From Nautilus pompilius (Eukaryota > Mollusca > Cephalopoda > Nautilida > Nautilidae): a stretch of DNA of 64,000 bases. Under the pieces are notes generated by a model. That model searched no databases and had not been told where the DNA came from. It saw only the letters and a program-made list of their open reading frames with translations. Where the stretch lies: positions 372,001 through 436,000 of the forward strand of contig JACATO010001426.1 of the NCBI GenBank assembly GCA_018389105.1, in the 5' to 3' direction. Shown in pieces: positions 12,001 to 27,000 of this stretch (position 1 is its first letter; each line of letters begins with the position of its first letter). Position numbers and translations under genes: made by a program.

Positions 12001-15000
12001 CATTTGAACAATTAGATTACCAAAGAATTCAAAGTATAGTGGAAAAGATTTGAAACTCGTGAAGGTGGTATTGAACATCTCTCTTTAAATCCAAACAGAC
12101 CAACTGGTTTCTTGCATTGATTCTACTGAAAAATCATTTTACTTCAGAACAGATATGGAAAAAGTCATTGATGATGCATCTCTTCAAAATATTAATCAAG
12201 GCAACATGGAATTAACGTGCTCTGTTAAATGATGAAGTGTGCTCCTTTTCTTTTCTAAAATTAGTAGTTAGTATTCAAATTAACACATCAACCTATGCTG
12301 CTACTGATAGTTGGTTCTTCAAAGCTTAATAGATGAGTTAACAACTGTAAAAACTCTCATATTATTAGATGTTTAAAAAAAAATCAAATGTCCTCAGTTT
12401 TTTTTTTTTTAAATATGAATATATATTTTAGCAAATGTTCTATGCTGTGATACTTACATCACCATCATACTGCTCTGCTGCATCATAATCGTTATACACA
12501 TACTTCTCGTTGTCATGTGTTTTGCTGCTGTCATGAATTTTCATGTCATCAACAGCTGACAAAATAGTTGTGACTCCACTAAGATCCTTTCTACAATCCT
12601 GCTCTCTCAGCCTCATTCGGTAAAGATCACCCTGCATCCATAGCCATGATTGTTTTCTGGAAAGACAAGTGCATAATGGAAACAAATACCAAAAGGTGAG
12701 AAACATGCTATATGAAAACCATGTATGTAAAATATACCAAAGTGACAGAAAGTAAAACTCACCAGTTTTCTTGTTTCCTTCAATGTTTTAAAATATTTCT
12801 ACGGTAAGATTTTAATGACAACACCGATAGTTCTGAACCTCTCTCCCACAACTGAGGCCACAATCAGAGCCCCCCCAACCCCCAGCCAGTCTGCTGATAC
12901 TTTTGAAAGGCCGCAGGTAATTTTGTAGTAATCGTGAACTTTTCGAAAGGAATTCTCTAAAATTGAGTCATCTAATTTACCTTCCCATGCAGATTAACGT
13001 ATTTTTTTTTATTTTACATTTGTATTTAAACAATTTGTAATTAGATTTATTTCAATCTATTCACAAGATCTATTCATCATTTTAAAAATCTGAGACAAGC
13101 TCATATATTCCTATGGTGGCAGCATCACATACAGACTTTAGATAGCTAATGTAAATATTAAAAAAGGATTGGTTATTTTAAAAATTATTTCTCAAAAAAA
13201 AAAAATAAAAAGCAAGCAAACCTAAGGGAAGCAATTTTATTTAGATAACATCAATTTGCCTCCCTTGGGAATATCAGACACATTTATGGTATGATTGGTT
13301 TCTTTACATCTGTTGCAAAAATGATTTAGTAATGTTAAATAAAGAATTTAATAAATATGTTTTTTTTGTATCAAAGCCAAATTACCACCACAACCACCAC
13401 TCCCAGCTATAAACCAAGAAAAACACTTACTCCACTAAGAAGTTCTGTTGAAGACCTATGACTGAACCTGGTCGACAAATCCGCAACCAGGCTATTGCTT
13501 CAGCCGCTGTGAACTTGTAGTGCTTCATGATGTAGCATCCTATCAAAGACCCCGTCCGACCCAAGCCAGCTAGAAAACACAAGAATCACCAACATCACTT
13601 TAAAAATTATTTTATCTACAGCAGAGGTATAATTCTGTTCACTAAACTCAAAATTTAAAGAAAGACATTAAAAAAAATTAAGTGCATTATTAAGATAAAT
13701 GGCTGGTTTGGCAATCATTTATAAGTCTTCATGTTTTATGAAGTTCTATTTTAATAGCTAGACTCCCATTCTATCCCATTATCTATGAATTATTTCATTA
13801 CCATCTGTCCAGGCATAGAGATTCAGCCTTCCTAAACCACATGGTATCTACATGGTGTAAGTTCACCTCAACATCAGGATTTCAGCCAGGTAAACTGTCT
13901 TTTACAATAAAAAAACTGGTGACAAATTAGCAAAATTTCTCAACATTTAAACCATGTTCACATCTTATTTATTCATTTAAGTGAATTATTAACTCTAATT
14001 GACCAAGCTACCTGTATAATTCTGAAATTCAAGAGTACATACCTAAATACAAATGGCAAATGAATCTAAAATCTAGTTCATTAATCAGAACATTAATCTT
14101 TGCAGTGCCAAATCAATACTCTATAACATTGTACTGTATCAATTCACCTTCACAGTGCTCCATCAGTATTTTAACTCCACTTCTTCAGTTTTCAGATATC
14201 TGACAAATGTTCATATCTCAAAATATTTTCTGCTAAAACTTCTTCGTTCAACCATTACTTTCAAAGAACATGGAGTCATCGACTTACCTTTACAATGAAC
14301 AGCAATTGCCCCTTCAGAATTTTCACTAATCTCCAGGAATTTCTGTACAATATCATCACTTGGGACACTGCCATCCACGAAAAAGAGATCGTAATGGTCA
14401 AAGCCAGCATCAGTAAATCTTCGAGCATCATAAATTTTCTTGTTCAGTCTTATGATCGATGTGACATTGTGTTCCCGAAAATATGAAAAGTATGTCTCTG
14501 GAGCATGCACTGGATAACCTGAGGATAATAATAATCCTAGATGGTCCTCTTAATTGATCAAAAGTACAATATATTTCCCACAATCATTTGAATAAAAATC
14601 TGCGCAAGCATCCATACAAAACAAGATTATCAGACAGAGTTGAGTTGCTATCTGAGGTAAAACAAAAATATTTGTAAATAAAGCACTTCAAGAACCATTT
14701 TTCTTGTGGTACATCTATCTGAAAATAAACGGTAAGAAAACATATTCCAACATCTCTTCTGCATAAATTATCACAAATAGCAACTGTAGTTATCTCCCTT
14801 ACAGTAATTTGTTGTTTACTATCTGCTAAAATCTGTGAACATCAAATTTGGTGTACTGTGCCTTGAAATTAAAAGAACTTTAAAATAGTTGTTTCAGCAT
14901 GGATGTATTTGGCATATCATCTTTGATGTAACACATCATCATATATACCTACTGCGTAAGAAAAAAATAGAGGGTTGACTAATCATAAAACCTATCTACA

Positions 15001-18000
15001 CAACTACAGTAACAATTTGAATATTAAAAGTTAATCAAATTTACCGAGTACTGTATCTATATTTATAGTTTTATACATTATAGATGTTTTCATATAAGCA
15101 TAATTTTGAATTATTAATATCTGCAGTGCATGAAGTTTTCATTGATTGTGTATGTGCAACAGCATGTTATGATTGTTAATAATTTTTACCTAGATGAGAT
15201 CAGTGGTAGTTTTCATCTCTCTTTACAAATTATATCATTATTAGTATAAGTTTATAAAAACACTGTAGAAAACAAGGTATTGGGAGCTGATGAAACTGGC
15301 CAACTGTACTAATTTATTCAGTGATTTTCCTGCCACCTTACAGAAATTGAACACTATAAATAAATCATATTTTTTCATGTTTAAACAAATTTACACACCA
15401 AAAAGAATTTAAAAAGTCATAAAATGATCTAGAATATACTTAAATATGACTGACTTTCATTGCCATTTTTCTAAGTGAAGGTCATAGTGTTTTGACCATT
15501 TCAAAATGTCAGTGGTGCTTAAATTTTAGATTTCTTGTTCAGTGTCCTTCTCATCCAGATCATTGGCATCAAGCTGATTTTTCTTCTAGATTCCAGTTTG
15601 CTCCCCTTCCAATCATTTGGTAACTCCATGTTGATGGGGCATACTCCACAGCAGACACACATATACTCTGGAAGATTTAACTTGTGAATTAATAGCTCAA
15701 TATCCTCATGCTCATAGTCAACAACAACAGAAGCAATCTTGGAAAATCTAGATTTCATAAAGCAATTCTCAGTGGTAGGTAATTTTGTTGTGGATTCAAT
15801 GGCAAGCATCAAATATGGTAAGACTGTCATCAATTTCAATGGCTACAGTTGGCTGAGAAGTGGATCATTCATGTGGACAATGGTAGATATGAGAAGCCTT
15901 ACAGCAGAATTGTTGAATATCCTGATCATACATGTCCACAAAGTGACTTTCTAACTCTGGTGGCACATTCCTTTATCAAAGGCTTAGAAGCATTCTTCAA
16001 AAAGCTCATCCAAGCTTTATCTGGAGATCCAACAAGAAAAAGGAAGAGAATTTTTATCCAGGTTGAAATAAATCTTGACTCCTCACATTTTCCAGTCACA
16101 AGATTTTTCAAGGACTTCAATCATGTTGCTAGTGACTAAAAGGCTGATAGTCTCTAGATTTCTTTCAACCACTTGTACAGTCTTCAGTTTCATAAGCAAA
16201 AGTAACACCAGAAAGAACTAAAAAAAAAATAAACAAGTCCAGTCAAATCAAAGATATTATCTAACTTATATCATCCGAGCAGGGAAGGCAATATACTTTC
16301 AACCTTCATTAGCATCATCAAAGATGCTGGCAGCTTCTCCATACATTCTATCATTTAAAGTCTCAGTTCTTAAATCTCTCTGATTGTCTGTTAGATACAG
16401 TGAGAATTAGGTTTCTTGTGAATTGCAGCAAACTAAAGGGCATTTGCTAGAATCATTGCACCTGACAGGACAACTAGCTGGAGCTGATTTTCTTGAACCA
16501 CTGTGCTGTTAAGTTCATTCATACCTTTGCACTGCTATCTGCATAGCGAGGACATTTGGTTTGACTTTTCAAAATTATTTACACTTGTTTCATTATCCTT
16601 GATACCTGTGAAACCCCATACTTTTCAGTTAATGATCACACACCCTTTCCTTGAGCAAAAGGTAAATCTCTTGTTCTTTAGCATAGCGGGAATTTCTATG
16701 CTGAGATGTGATTGCTTGAATATTCTAAGGCAATCTGACATAAATAACCAAATCAACATGCTTCTATACAAAACACACGAGAGAATTATATTGGTGCAAC
16801 AGCTTAAAAAGCATGAGGCAATTTATAAAATGAGCATTCCGTAAAAAATCCATCACACAATAATTATACATGTAATAACAATTTGCTTTGTCATTATACA
16901 TTTCAGAAATTATTTACCACTGCATTTTCATGCAAATAACTTGCCCCTGAGGGAGGAAAAAAAAAAAAAAAAGGTGCTCTAAGAAACTTTCAGGCACATA
17001 TTACCTACGCTTGTGAATGCCAGCTTTCCTTTCACCAAGAAACACGCAATCTCTATTTCCCACAGCCGATATGTTGCTGACGAAAGCCGACAAGCAAAAA
17101 CAAGTCATAGCTGTGTAAAATAAACAGTTTACTTTAAATGAATATCTCGACAATGTGCTGTTACAATTCCAAAGTGTTAAATCATGATACCAAAGCTCTG
17201 ACAGTATCATGCAGAAGTTGAGCACCGTTGGTCTGACATAGCAGGCTTACGCAGTGATACAAGGGTTGGACTGCAGCCAGACATGCATATATGGTATTAA
17301 AGGGGCTACCAATCTTATGAACTTATTGGATACTGGCTTTTTTTTAAACATGCTTAATTTAAACCTGGCAGTGTTTGTCATAAAGCAAAATTTTTTTCAC
17401 CTGTCCATACAATGGCTGGTGGTTGTGTTGATAATCAAGTCCCACATCACTGATAAGACCCCATTGATTATATTTGCTTTGCTGGCAGCCTCCTTTGTTC
17501 AGACCCTTACCATTAAATCCACATGAACACTTGTCGTATTTTTCTGTACTAATGGCTTTGCTTTGTTTGGAATTCTTGTGTATGTTACCAATTTTTGAAC
17601 TGTGGCTTCTATTTCAAAAAATATGAGAGAGAACAACAAACAACCTAACTAACTTGTTGGCTGTTGAATTTTATCATTTAAAGAATTCGTTCAGGTTGTA
17701 TTGATATAAAAATTTTCTTCCCTACAATGTCTACTGTCAAGAGAAAATAAAATTAGTCAAATTCAAACAAAGTTTCTCAGTATGTGATGGAGCACAGCAA
17801 CAGAAAAGCTGGTTGTCTGTCTGAAGTGGACAAAAGGATGAAATGGAAGAGCGGTCTAATAATTTCTGGCAACAGCAGCAACCAAGGGCCTTCTTTGTTA
17901 AAAAAAAAAAAATCACTTATGGGTTGAGAGAGTCAAGTCCTAAGTTTAACTCTGCTAAGAAATTGATACTGAAATAGCCATGATTCATGGAGGGCTCACA

Positions 18001-21000
18001 AAGAAACTGTAGCCACTCGACCACACCATAAACAATGTTCAAACTGAAAATCTGCACATTTCCAGAAAACTAGACAACGAAGGGCCTGCATGAATACACA
18101 GCCTCAAGGAAAATGGAGAGACAGTTATGCTGAATTTTGCCGACAGGTTGTAGAAGCATGGAATGCTGTCGAAGTATCAACCGTTCTAAATGCTTTTAAG
18201 AAATGTAGGCCGACTTCTATCTAGAAGAGGGGGACAAGAGCAGCAACAATGTGGATTGCAACACACACTTGCTGATTCTATCTGTTCCACAGCAAAACAG
18301 ATGAGGACTTCAATGGCTTTACTAGTAGCACTGATTTAAATTAAACATTGGCAGGTTGATGGCATATGTTCATATACTTTTCTTTGGAAACAGCTTTTAC
18401 TTGGCAAATTAACATTATTCTGTTTTAATTTAATAATCTTCTGTTGCTATACATTGTACAGGGAAAACTCTCATAAACAATGCAAAGGAGTAACAAAACT
18501 AGTTACTTTCAAATTAGATGTGAATGTAACCTGTGTAAAAGTACTGTTATTAAAGATATTACAATTAGGTTTACAATAAAAAGCTTGTATTGTTGAGAAT
18601 TTAACTCAATCCCCTGTGGTTGTCAATCATAGGTTAAAGGTTATGGAGATCACTGGGACATGCTGAAAGTGAGACCTGCTTGTCTTGGAATCCGCAAGCA
18701 ACTAATTAGGTTGTAACTAATGTATTCAGATAATGATAAATACAGTCAAAAGTATTCGCATTTATGTTAAGTATGTTCATTAATCAGAGAATTACTGTGA
18801 CTGAAAACAGACATACTTATCAGTCAACTGATGAATCTTTCCACCAAATATTCTGAATATTAAAAAAATTGCAAATTTCAGTCCTTAAACTAAAATACCA
18901 TACACATACACACACACGTATACCCTGCAGTTGGCACTTTTGGAGATTAGTGTAACATATAACTAATGGGTTATTTGCATGAAAATACAGCATAGAAGAA
19001 TTATTGTAAATAAACTTCAATTTTAATTGTTTACAGGGTTCTGCCCATTGATAGCAACCTATTGTCCAACTTGTTCATTAGGAGAGCCAACAGTGACTAA
19101 AATCTAACATAAGTAAAAAAAATCTGTCACCAGAACTATAATAAATTAAACTGTAAACATAACTGGGTGGGAGACCTACATTAAAGAATGATTACCCCAA
19201 ATATTCTACAAACAGAATTTCAAAGTAATAATGGGTAACAAGATTGCAATAAAAGACATCAAAGACCTTTATTTTTTCAAATACATATAAACGGGTATTC
19301 AAAATCTTTCAATGCCACACACTGTGCACTAAACCATGTCTAACATTTTCAATTAAAAATTACACAAAGCTGAAATTTTGGGTAAATTGGCTCAGAGCTC
19401 CATCACTCTTTCCTTAAGGTCCTGCAGAACACGTTGCTATATATTGTATATATATACAGAGTACTTGAAAGCTTCAAGTAAAAAAATCTAAGACACGATT
19501 TGAGTTGTTGTTGGTAAGCCCAATCCCACCAAAACACAGTCATCCCAATATAATAAGACCATTCTAAATCTCCTGACTAATACCTAATTGTTCCATTACT
19601 CCAATCTAACATATAGCTTGAAATACTACTAAGTCAATTTACATCTAGTATTTGCCTACTCATAATTCCAAGGGAGATTCAGCTGTCAGTCTGTTACCGT
19701 ATTGTTTATAACTTATATTATAATAATAGATATAAATTCTCTATGTATATTGGTACATCTGAATTAAGAAAATCGAAGACATGTTGGCTTTGATGATTTT
19801 CAGAAAGAAATTTTGTTTCCCAAATTTTAAGTTATAGCGACTATAAGTATTTTGTTTTATGTATGCTGATTTGATCTATAGTTTCAAAGGATTTGTAGAA
19901 CTTATTAGAAAAATAATCAGTCCCCTTTCATAAGTTGTAAGATTTTCAGTTTACATTTCACATTTTTAACTGTACATTTGTTATTCTACATTGAATAAAG
20001 TTTTAAACAATACCAAATATAACCTATTTCATTATATTCTCAAATTTTCCACTGAGGTAAACATTTTCCACGGAATTATCCTGTCCTAATTCCTGTAGAT
20101 TCTGGAGTAGTGGGGAAGGCACTGAAACAGAAGAGTCCTGAATTCCTGATTCCGAGATACCCTGTTTTGTGAGGTTACTTCCCCATCTGTCTAAACGTGC
20201 TAAAATAATTTAAAAGCTAGCATTCCAATTCCTACGTCGCTTAATTGTTTTGTCACTCAACTCTACATCTTCTTTCTGTGCTTTATTTATAGTGATTAAC
20301 CTAATAACAACATAACAGCCTAGTTAAAAAAAAACAATATCTCAGTCAGTGCGGCATGCGTAATGAGCTCAGCTGGCATAGTGCCAACCACAGGTTCAAT
20401 TTCCAGTGGCAGCCTGTGTTGGAAATCAGACAGGCTCTGTGCAACCTCCCCCCCTTCTCTGAACCCGCTCCTTCCATGCATGTTTACTTTGGCTTCCTCT
20501 CACCACCAGCAGAAGAGTTTGGTAACAAATGCCATATTATTCTAACGTGTTATTCCCCAGCTAAAACTGGATGAGGGTGGAATGGAGTAGCCTATTTCTT
20601 CTGTCATAGGACTTGAATACCCAGTGGTCAGCATTGTATCCTTTTAACAAAAAGTTTAAAGAGGAGCATTGGTTGTCTGAGGTAATTAATTATTCTTACA
20701 CGATCTGTTTTAATCTGATTCTAAAAGACGAAATTGGGAGCAGTTTTTTGAATAAATACAATAGCTAGCACCCTTTAACAGAGTTTTCAGATTTTACGTC
20801 CATTGGTGTCACTGGTAAGATTCCTTTTAGAATACGCAAGCTGGACATGGAAGTTGCATTATGCCAACAATACAGATAGGCTTGAAAAGGTTCAAAGGTG
20901 ACTGATCAGAAATATATTAAATTTTAGTTATGAAGTGTTTAAGGAGACTTTAGCTATTCTATTTGGCTTCACGGGAATTTTTATGGGCCCTGAAGTTTTT

Positions 21001-24000
21001 AAAAATTTTTAGACAAATTTTCCAATATCAATTGTGGATTATCCCTGGAGAAAATACACAACAAGACACATTCCTGATCAGTCATTCGGAAATGGCCTTT
21101 TGGTAATCCACTGCACTGATTTACACAGTTAGGTAGTAGAGGATGACTGACAGCTGAAATATTTTTAAAAGTATACTGAATCTGCGCTTTATGTCCAAAG
21201 GGGACTTTTGACTCCCTAAGTCTACATCACAAGCCAGCATACATAGCAGTTTGTTTGTTTTTAAGTACATAGCTAAGAGAAAAATATCTTCAATGAAAAA
21301 AATAATAAATAATAATAATAGTAAAGAAGTCATTAGTAAACTGGAAACCTTTTAGTTTGCGGGATTTCTCAAAAATGTGATGAAACACTGGCCAACTATT
21401 TGGGTATCAAGATACCGAAAAGTCAAACCAACATATTGGATACTGCAAGTTTTATAATTCATGTAGTAACTGTAAAGACAAGTCACCAAGGCAAAACCAA
21501 GCCACAGATGAGCCTTGCTAACAAAACCTAGTTGTGTGTGCTTGCAAGTCGGCCCTTGGTCAGTTAAGTTAACCAAGTCTGCAAAAAAAGTGGACCTAAA
21601 GAAAACAAATTTTTTTCTTTTCCTTTTTTAAATAAAAAACTTGTGTATATACTGCAGAAATCAGAATTAGGTGATTGGGGGTGGGTGGGGGATTCTGAAC
21701 TGAGTAGCAACATCTTAGTTATCTTCCTTCGGCAGTTTAGTTGTCAGAACCTTTTTTTGTGGAGATTTGGTGGTTGGCTTGGTCACCAAGTTTTTTTGGG
21801 TATCTCAATTTGACCTCTACTACCTCAGTGTGCTGCTGTAAATAGTCTCTGACTCAAAAGCCAATTGAATTCATCCTACAGTTTACTAGCTGCATCTCTG
21901 AAAAGTAGTTAAATACTGTTAAATAATTATTTCTTTTATTGACAGAAAAGGCTCTCCCATACAAATACCCTTTTTTTTTGTTTTTTAAAGAAAGGGTTTT
22001 GCTACATAAAACATCTTAAGGGTTTTGAATGGAAGCATGTGGTACCATTATGCTGTTCTACAAGAGTAGATGTCTGCAAATTAATTAGGGCTTTTTAAGT
22101 GTGTGAACAAGAAATATTTTCAGCTATCTGCAGTTACTAATACTAGAGGTCATAATTACAAATAAGCTCAGATTTTTGTCTGGTTAGGTATGAAAATTTG
22201 TTAATCAGTGTAATAAATTACCAGTGTGTAGTTAATATTGATGGTATTAATATAATTGTGTGTTGATGGCCATTTCTCTTCCCTGGGTACCCTTGTATCA
22301 CTTATGCTGGCTTCCTGTTGTTTTATTACTACTAAACAGATTTACACAGGTACAAAAGTGATGGCACTGTAAAATGGACAAAAACACCATTAAAAAATAT
22401 TCCAAAATATGAAAAAAAATGTAGTTTGCAACAAACATTCCCCAGGTTTTTCAATCTCTTAGACATGAGACAGCCAAACATTTATCCACAGAGCCACATG
22501 GCCAGTTTCATAGTTCTATAGAAAGTAGAATGCCCATCTCTATACTCTGACAGTATTCCACATGAAAATAACAGAAACAGTTACCATACTTCACTAGTAT
22601 TTAGTTTATAATTATTAAGCTCCAAACATGGTTTCTCACAGTGTGTGACATGATCAAACATCCACTTTGGATCTAATTTGTGACAAAAATAAAAGTTTCA
22701 AACCATTTCCACCAGAGTTTTGGAAATCTACACAAAACATTCTCCTAGGAGCTCAAGTTTCATGACAATAGCTGTCTTCTGCTTGCAGCTACTGATTAAT
22801 GAAATGGGAATTTTTGTCATATACATAAATGAAGCATCATTTTTCAACCCAAGTACCCTATAGTTGATGCCCTGTATTTTTGGAACTAGAGTTGGGGGAC
22901 TACAACTTTGCAAACCTTCCTTTGAGAGCCCAATGCACCTTCAACAGAAGTTCCATCAAATGTGATGATTTTATACAGAATGCCCCATAAGAAATACTCT
23001 AATAGATTTTCACAATATGATTTAAAGTTTCCCTAAAACAAATTCAGTATATTCTTTAAAGATACTGTATAGATGAGTATTTTAAATCATCTAAAAGGAA
23101 ATAGAATTAACAATTATCTGGTAGATAAATACTCTACAGTAGTCAAGGTGAAACTGTACATACAACGTTTGAAAAAAAACTAAATTTTAAACATTTTAAA
23201 ACAAACAAAATCACATCAAAAATATCCAAACAATTATGAACTAAAATACAAACAAACATGCATAACTAATTTTCTATTGAACATATTAAAAAATAATTAA
23301 ATTAATCGTAAATACGTACCACCAGATCTTGTTTGCTTTGAAAAGGGACCACAGAAGGCCAGATATTTGTTGGGGACTATCCAGTTAAAATCACCATTCT
23401 CCACTTTCTGAAGAAAAGAAAACAGAAATTAGTTTTTGTATTAGAAGGCATACATAAATAGCGTTGGCCAGCTACACAAGTGGTAAGCTCGAGATTAATA
23501 TATAAATTGATCAAAGAAATTTATAATAAGCCAGTCTTCATGAATTCTGCTAAAAAATATTTAACTAACAGTGATGACAATGTGTAAAATATTGAAAATA
23601 TTTAGCTACCATATTAACTTCTTTTTGGTGAATCCTGTCCTGATCCCCCCCTTTTTGGTCTAAGAACAAATATCTCACAGCAGGGAGCTAGAAGGGAAAG
23701 GTGTTGGGGGGGTGGGTATTACCTTGGTGACCAAGTGAGTTACCTGGGTAAAGTTGGTGGACTCTGAGCCAAAATGCAAGAAAAACAAAAGTTACCTGCA
23801 GAATTTGCACCACATGTGCTCAGGAAAACCCTCATAGTCAGCTAGTAAAGAGCAAGAAGAAACCAAATCAAGTCAGTCCTGACTGGGATTCGAAATCAGG
23901 ACCCTCGACCTAAGCAATCTACCAATGGATCACTGGCTACTGAATTAACCACCAACCAAAACAAGATGCAGGATTAAAATTGTCCTTGAGTATGTGTTTG

Positions 24001-27000
24001 AACATAAAAATTACCATCTTTCTGAATAAGTCCTGTAAATAATAAATGGTAGAGAAGTATATTCTAATTCTTTTCTTCCCCTTATTCCATCCCTAAGTAA
24101 GGTAGCTTAATATGAAAGAAGCAAACAACAAATCTAGCTTCATTTGTCCTACAAAAGGGCAATCAATGTATGAAAAAACTTCAGACCTTAGGATAAAATT
24201 CAGCATTTTCTCTCTATACTAACATGTTTATACCTTTTCTTTTATTCAGCTTCCCTATGAAATTAGTAAACTCATTCAGAAATGAAGGATTTTTTAAAAT
24301 TGTTTTTTTCTTTAGGAAGACACTTGCCTTCTGCTGGTAATTAGACTCACTAATCACATTTCCATAAAAAAAAAAAATGAGGTACAAGAACACATTTTTA
24401 GTAGACAGAAACCCAAACCATGGAATGGAAACTTCATACAGATTTGATAAGTGTCGCCTCACCTCATAATATTCGTATTCTTGTAAATCGAAAGTTGAAA
24501 AATTGAAGAAACCGTTCTGCAAAGCCTGAAAATCAAAAATGGATAAACAATAAAACAAACTATTTCTTGTAAAGATTTATAAGTATATTGCAGCTGTAAA
24601 AATTCTTCAGAAGATTACTATAAGGTAACTAACTCAAAGCAGCAACAATTATATAATTATAGTACATTTTTTCCTAGTTCTCTATGGAGTAAAATAATTT
24701 TTAAAAATATCAGTCACACACCCACTTTTTTTTCCTTCTTGCCCTGAGTGTTAAAATTAACCAGCAGCTTGATGTCTGCCTCCCAGATTAATGTGTTTTG
24801 TTTTCCATGTATGCTCAGGTTTCCTGTCTGCCATCTCATCACCTCTGACAAAGTACCAGCTTTGTCTGATAAGAACTTTTGGGTGGATTCACTTGGCAGT
24901 TTTGGGGAGACCCTTTTGATGGCAGGCTGAAGAGGGGAGAGGCCCTTTTACAGAGATCCCTTTACAAGTCAAAAAAAGCCTACACATCCTAGCTTCCGGT
25001 CTGAACACTTTTTAGGAAAATAAGGGTTTTACTTTTAAACATATTTACAATTTCTTGCAAAGTAATACACAAAAACATCACATGTGCACATACTTTGCTC
25101 TCTCCTTTCATGCACATCAAATGCTCAAAATAGCATTTTAACACCGCTCTAAAAGCAAGAAGAAACTGATAAAATGACTGGTAATTGCCAGCACATCACA
25201 CAAAATTATAAATTCTTTTCCCAACTTACCTTACTAATGGCGTGTAGACAGTCTTGTAAAAGCAGAAAAAATGTGCAGTGACCAAAAGATGCATCTCTGA
25301 AAAGAGAGAGATTACTGCAGTACACCTGAACAGCCAAGCCTCTACAGTATATCATAAAAGAACAGAATTCCCTTTCAATAACACCTCTCTCTCTATATAT
25401 ATAATATATATATCACCACTGTTTGGTTGTGCCCCGTACATTCAGACCCTTTATAAACCAGTGAAAGTACCCCTAATTTTTTTCAGTGACAAGTTAATGC
25501 TCTTCTTTCTAACCCTGACTTGCTTACATCTCAAACCACACAACAATTGTGCACTGGATCATTATCACTAACCGACAAACCAGTTCATTTTAAAAGCCAT
25601 TCGTTCATGCATGTGCCAGGGTTAGGTCAACCGACCAGAGCCACTTTGTACATAGACAGGTGAACATTTCAATTACTCAGAAACTCTAAACAAATATTTC
25701 TCATGATGTAACAATACAGACCACCTGGGAATAACTTATCCCTTAAAAGAAAACAACAAACAAACATTTTTTTCCTGCCCTGTTTCAGCTAATTACATAT
25801 TAATCAATAACTAATGTTCACTTGAGCATTCTAAGTTAAGCTCAAAAGATGTTTTTTTGTATTTCCAACAACTGTTAAGGGGAGAGAATCCAGAAAGAAA
25901 AAAAAACAACAACCTAGAGCCAAAGTATTGATGGCTAAATGCTTTAAAAAGTGGTAATGCCTGGATTTTGGATCATTTCAAAATCCACGAGACACACAGC
26001 ATGGGAGCCTCCTGAACTGTACAAGTCACCAGAAATTCCAACATCATCTGCTGTGCCACATGCAACAAGATGATAAAATAATCACAAAAACAGAGAAACA
26101 ATTCATTGACCAAGTGTTAACTGCAAAGGAATATATTTTTTAATATTCATAATTTTTCTGAAACATTACTACATTTCATAGATATATTTTAATAAAAAGT
26201 AATAATTCAGTGATGGGTCTTTTTTTTTCTTTTACACAGGTCCAAACTGATATCAACTGGTCCTTATGCTGCATTACAATAAATTTCTAAACAGAGCCTT
26301 TATTCCATCAGTCAGATTTCAGCATCACCTCACCAAATTGGAAAAATTTCTCTTCTAACACTCCAATGGTGCATAAATGTCAACAACTAAGTAGGAAAGC
26401 TAATCAGCTCTTGCACCTGGAATTTGACTTTCAATCCTGGAGTTGTTTATGGTCTTTCCAATATCTGTTAGCTATTAATCCTTAAACAAAAAAACCATTC
26501 ATCATTATTCAGAATATATAATAAATGTCAAAAAAAAACAACAAACAAGCAATTATCAAAGCATCCCATGCTCTCTCTCTTTATCTGGATTCATTCCAAA
26601 AAAAAAGAAGAAAAAGAACTTCTAAAGTCTTAAAACCATGGCACAATGCCATTTGTCATCAGTACACGATTTATGGCCACTACACTTCCAAAAAGCTATA
26701 CTAAGCTAAAGATGTATCCCATCACCAAACATCTGAAAAATATACATACGCAAAGTAGCCAATCAATTCTTTCTCTCTATATGAGATATTTAATATCTAA
26801 GTGAACTTAAATTATATTGTTACTGATCTGACTGTTACCAAAAGCTTTCAGTTAAAAATTATTTCAAGCAGTGTTAGAAAATGCTTATTTACTTAGCAAG
26901 TTTTCTTTTTGAAATAAAATGATTTGGCTGGCTAAATCCATTTCATTTATTGCACCAGGTGACATTAAAAACAATTTTTCTTTTAATGAATACTGACCTA

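Larger units (their letters stand above)
14519..23319. other. CDC14 intron 8
   Basis: An 8.8-kb intron separating the N-terminal-domain exons from the catalytic exons. It holds an unidentified coding-like relic (15519-16200), a pogo-like transposase tail (17980-18235), a tRNA-type SINE (about 20352-20600) and a LINE reverse-transcriptase relic (20800-20970). The rest is AT-rich with no recognisable feature. Confidence 0.6.

Noticed and set aside
17001..17526. Hydrophobic open frames of 74-90 codons on both strands
   Set aside because: Typical of T- or A-rich sequence; no homology, no splice or start context.
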